From: Botrytis cinerea B05.10 | Taxonomy: Eukaryota; Ascomycota; Leotiomycetes; Helotiales; Sclerotiniaceae | DNA length: 64,000 nt | Direction of reading: 5' to 3' | Assembly: GCF_000143535.2 (NCBI RefSeq) | Contig: NC_037319.1 | Coordinates: 558,001 to 622,000, forward strand | In this document: positions 62,786 through 64,000 of the stretch, piece by piece | Layout: each line of letters starts with the position of its first letter | How positions within the stretch are numbered: the stretch's first letter is position 1 | Notes under the pieces: model-generated | Seen by the model: only the letters and a program-made list of their open reading frames with translations | Database searches by the model: none | Told to the model about the DNA's origin: nothing | Position numbers and translations under genes: made by a program

Positions 62786-63415
62786 TATGAGGTCAAACGA
62801 TCTTGCCGCTGGTGAAGTAGCAAACAGGAGTAGAAATTCACAAATTTGATGATCCAAAATATTGAAAATCATCCCACCGCAGCCTCATTCGTTCGCTCGC
62901 AATACCTTCTACATGAGACGGATTGGAAATCATGTATAGAAGACATTATGGCTGACAGATTCTGTTGATATATGAAGATAATGCCGGAAGATGGGAAATG
63001 TAAGACGGAGGGGTTCAAAGCCATGCAATGCACGGTTCGGCGCACGTCCTTTTATCAGCCGAAGCTAAACTACTCTCGGAAGGTATTGCGGTACAGCCAA
63101 TCATTGAGACGAATTCAATTATGTTTCAATCGCGACAGCATCCTTCATCATCATTATTCTCATCATCACCAACATGCAACAGGCTCCTCACCCAGCTTGC
63201 TTCCGTCAATTGATACATTGATTTGCAATCAAATCCTCGTCTTTACTAATTATTCTCCAACGTGAACGGCACAACAACCACTCCATTCTTCCACCATGGA
63301 GGGCTACAAATATCTCAGCCTGCGACAGTGCAGTTCCTCCAGCAGATCCTCGAAATCACTCTTCCCATTCCTATCTTGAGACGAGATCTTTCCTTCTTTT
63401 GTTCAGCATTCCAAC
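62786..63415. promoter_or_regulatory. Divergent promoter region between Zn2Cys6 gene and dehydrogenase
   Basis: 630 bp. It contains several CGG triplets, including an inverted pair TTCGGC (63036-63041) / GCCGAA (63058-63063) with 16-nt spacing, and CTCGG...GCGG in direct orientation at about 63075-63091. No coding exon recognised. Confidence 0.45.
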
Positions 63416-64000
63416 ATGGCAAGGAAACCTACAATTCTCATTACGGGTTGTAGTGATGGAAGTATCGGGCACTCCCTCGCTCTCGAATTCGTTCGTCAAA
63501 ACTACCATGTTTTCGCCAGCTCTCGTCGACTTAGTACAATGGAATCTCTTGAGAAAGATCCCGATATTACCTTGATTGAACTCGATGTAACATCGCCTTC
63601 CTCCATCCAAGTAGCCTACGAAAGAATATCTGCGGCCACAGGTGGAACTCTTGATATCCTCTACCAGAATGCCGGAGTACGAACAATAGCCCTCGCCATG
63701 CATTGTGACTACGAATTGGCTCTAAAGATTTTCGGTACAAACATGCTTGGAGTAGTCGAGATCACTAGAGTCTTTATGCCGCTTTTAATGAAAGCTGGTC
63801 CTGGAAGTAGGATTGCATTCTCTAGCAGTCTGGCTGGGTATATGCCAATCCCAACCCAATCACTTTACAATGCATCAAAAGCCGCTTTACACTCGTATAT
63901 ATCGACTTTGGAGCTTGAACTTGAGCCTTTTGGAATATTCGTTATCGATGTGGCTTCGGGTACAGTTGGTACCGCCATGTTGACGCAGAATCAGATGGAA
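63416..64000 (+). CDS. Short-chain dehydrogenase/reductase, AYR1-like, 3' end cut by window edge
   Basis: ATG at 63416 begins MARKPTILITGCSDGSIGHS; the frame stays open to the window end (195 codons). The glycine motif TGCSDGSIG near residues 10-18 binds the cofactor, ELDVTSPSSIQ is the adenine-ring region, NAG (QNAGVR) and the catalytic triad SSSLAGYMPIPTQSLYNASKAAL (Ser, then Tyr-x3-Lys) are present. The TGCSDGSIG form is typical of the fungal AYR1-like group (NADPH-dependent 1-acyl-dihydroxyacetone-phosphate reductases and relatives), though many members act on other carbonyl substrates. Typical length is 270-300 aa, so about a third is missing. Divergent from the Zn2Cys6 gene, which could control it. 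Confidence 0.88.
   Translation, partial: MARKPTILITGCSDGSIGHSLALEFVRQNYHVFASSRRLSTMESLEKDPDITLIELDVTSPSSIQVAYERISAATGGTLDILYQNAGVRTIALAMHCDYELALKIFGTNMLGVVEITRVFMPLLMKAGPGSRIAFSSSLAGYMPIPTQSLYNASKAALHSYISTLELELEPFGIFVIDVASGTVGTAMLTQNQME

Overview
This is a window of nuclear DNA from a filamentous ascomycete. Genes carry short introns (about 43-190 bp, mostly GTAAGT/GTATGT...CTAAC...AG), intergenic DNA is long, there are two Zn2Cys6 regulators, and there is an LsdA-like sexual-development protein and a nuclear atp9. Gene content and protein character suggest a leotiomycete of the Botrytis/Sclerotinia type. That is an inference from familiarity, not from a search.

Layout: a 2EXR-domain gene cut by the left edge (1-993); a medium-chain reductase (1796-2861); a gene-poor 4.5 kb; an intron-rich SAM methyltransferase (7377-9210) whose exons are so short that simple ORF calling fragments it; an MFS transporter (10926-12730); another gene-poor 5 kb; then a core housekeeping block: ATP synthase subunit 9 (17893-18533), LsdA-like secreted protein (19874-20992, -), Elongator ELP3 (22829-24623, -) divergent from succinyl-CoA ligase alpha (25011-26343), and AP-2 mu (26974-28399). 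A PTR2 peptide transporter (31031-33171, -) is followed by about 9 kb with no intact gene, only a wrecked HET-domain gene (37602-38330, -). Next come three co-oriented minus-strand genes, an NmrA-like reductase, a Zn2Cys6 regulator and an Atg22-like transporter (42093-48406). A large hydantoinase/oxoprolinase-DUF917 fusion follows (51055-54741). After 4 kb of simple repeats comes a secreted GH43-like protein (58822-60631), then a second Zn2Cys6 regulator (61093-62785, -) divergent from a short-chain dehydrogenase that runs off the right edge.

Exon boundaries were derived by hand from splice consensus and reading-frame continuity, so they are models. I see no clearly novel system. The items most worth following up are a perfect inverted repeat centred on CGG-N5-CCG between the NmrA-like gene and the Zn2Cys6 regulator (43427-43451), a perfect 13-bp inverted repeat just upstream of the reductase at 1796, an 18-bp palindrome upstream of atp9, a cluster of period-7 tandem repeats at 49.8-51.4 kb (one inside an intron), G-quadruplex-type G-runs at 55.4 and 57.7 kb, and the decayed HET gene.
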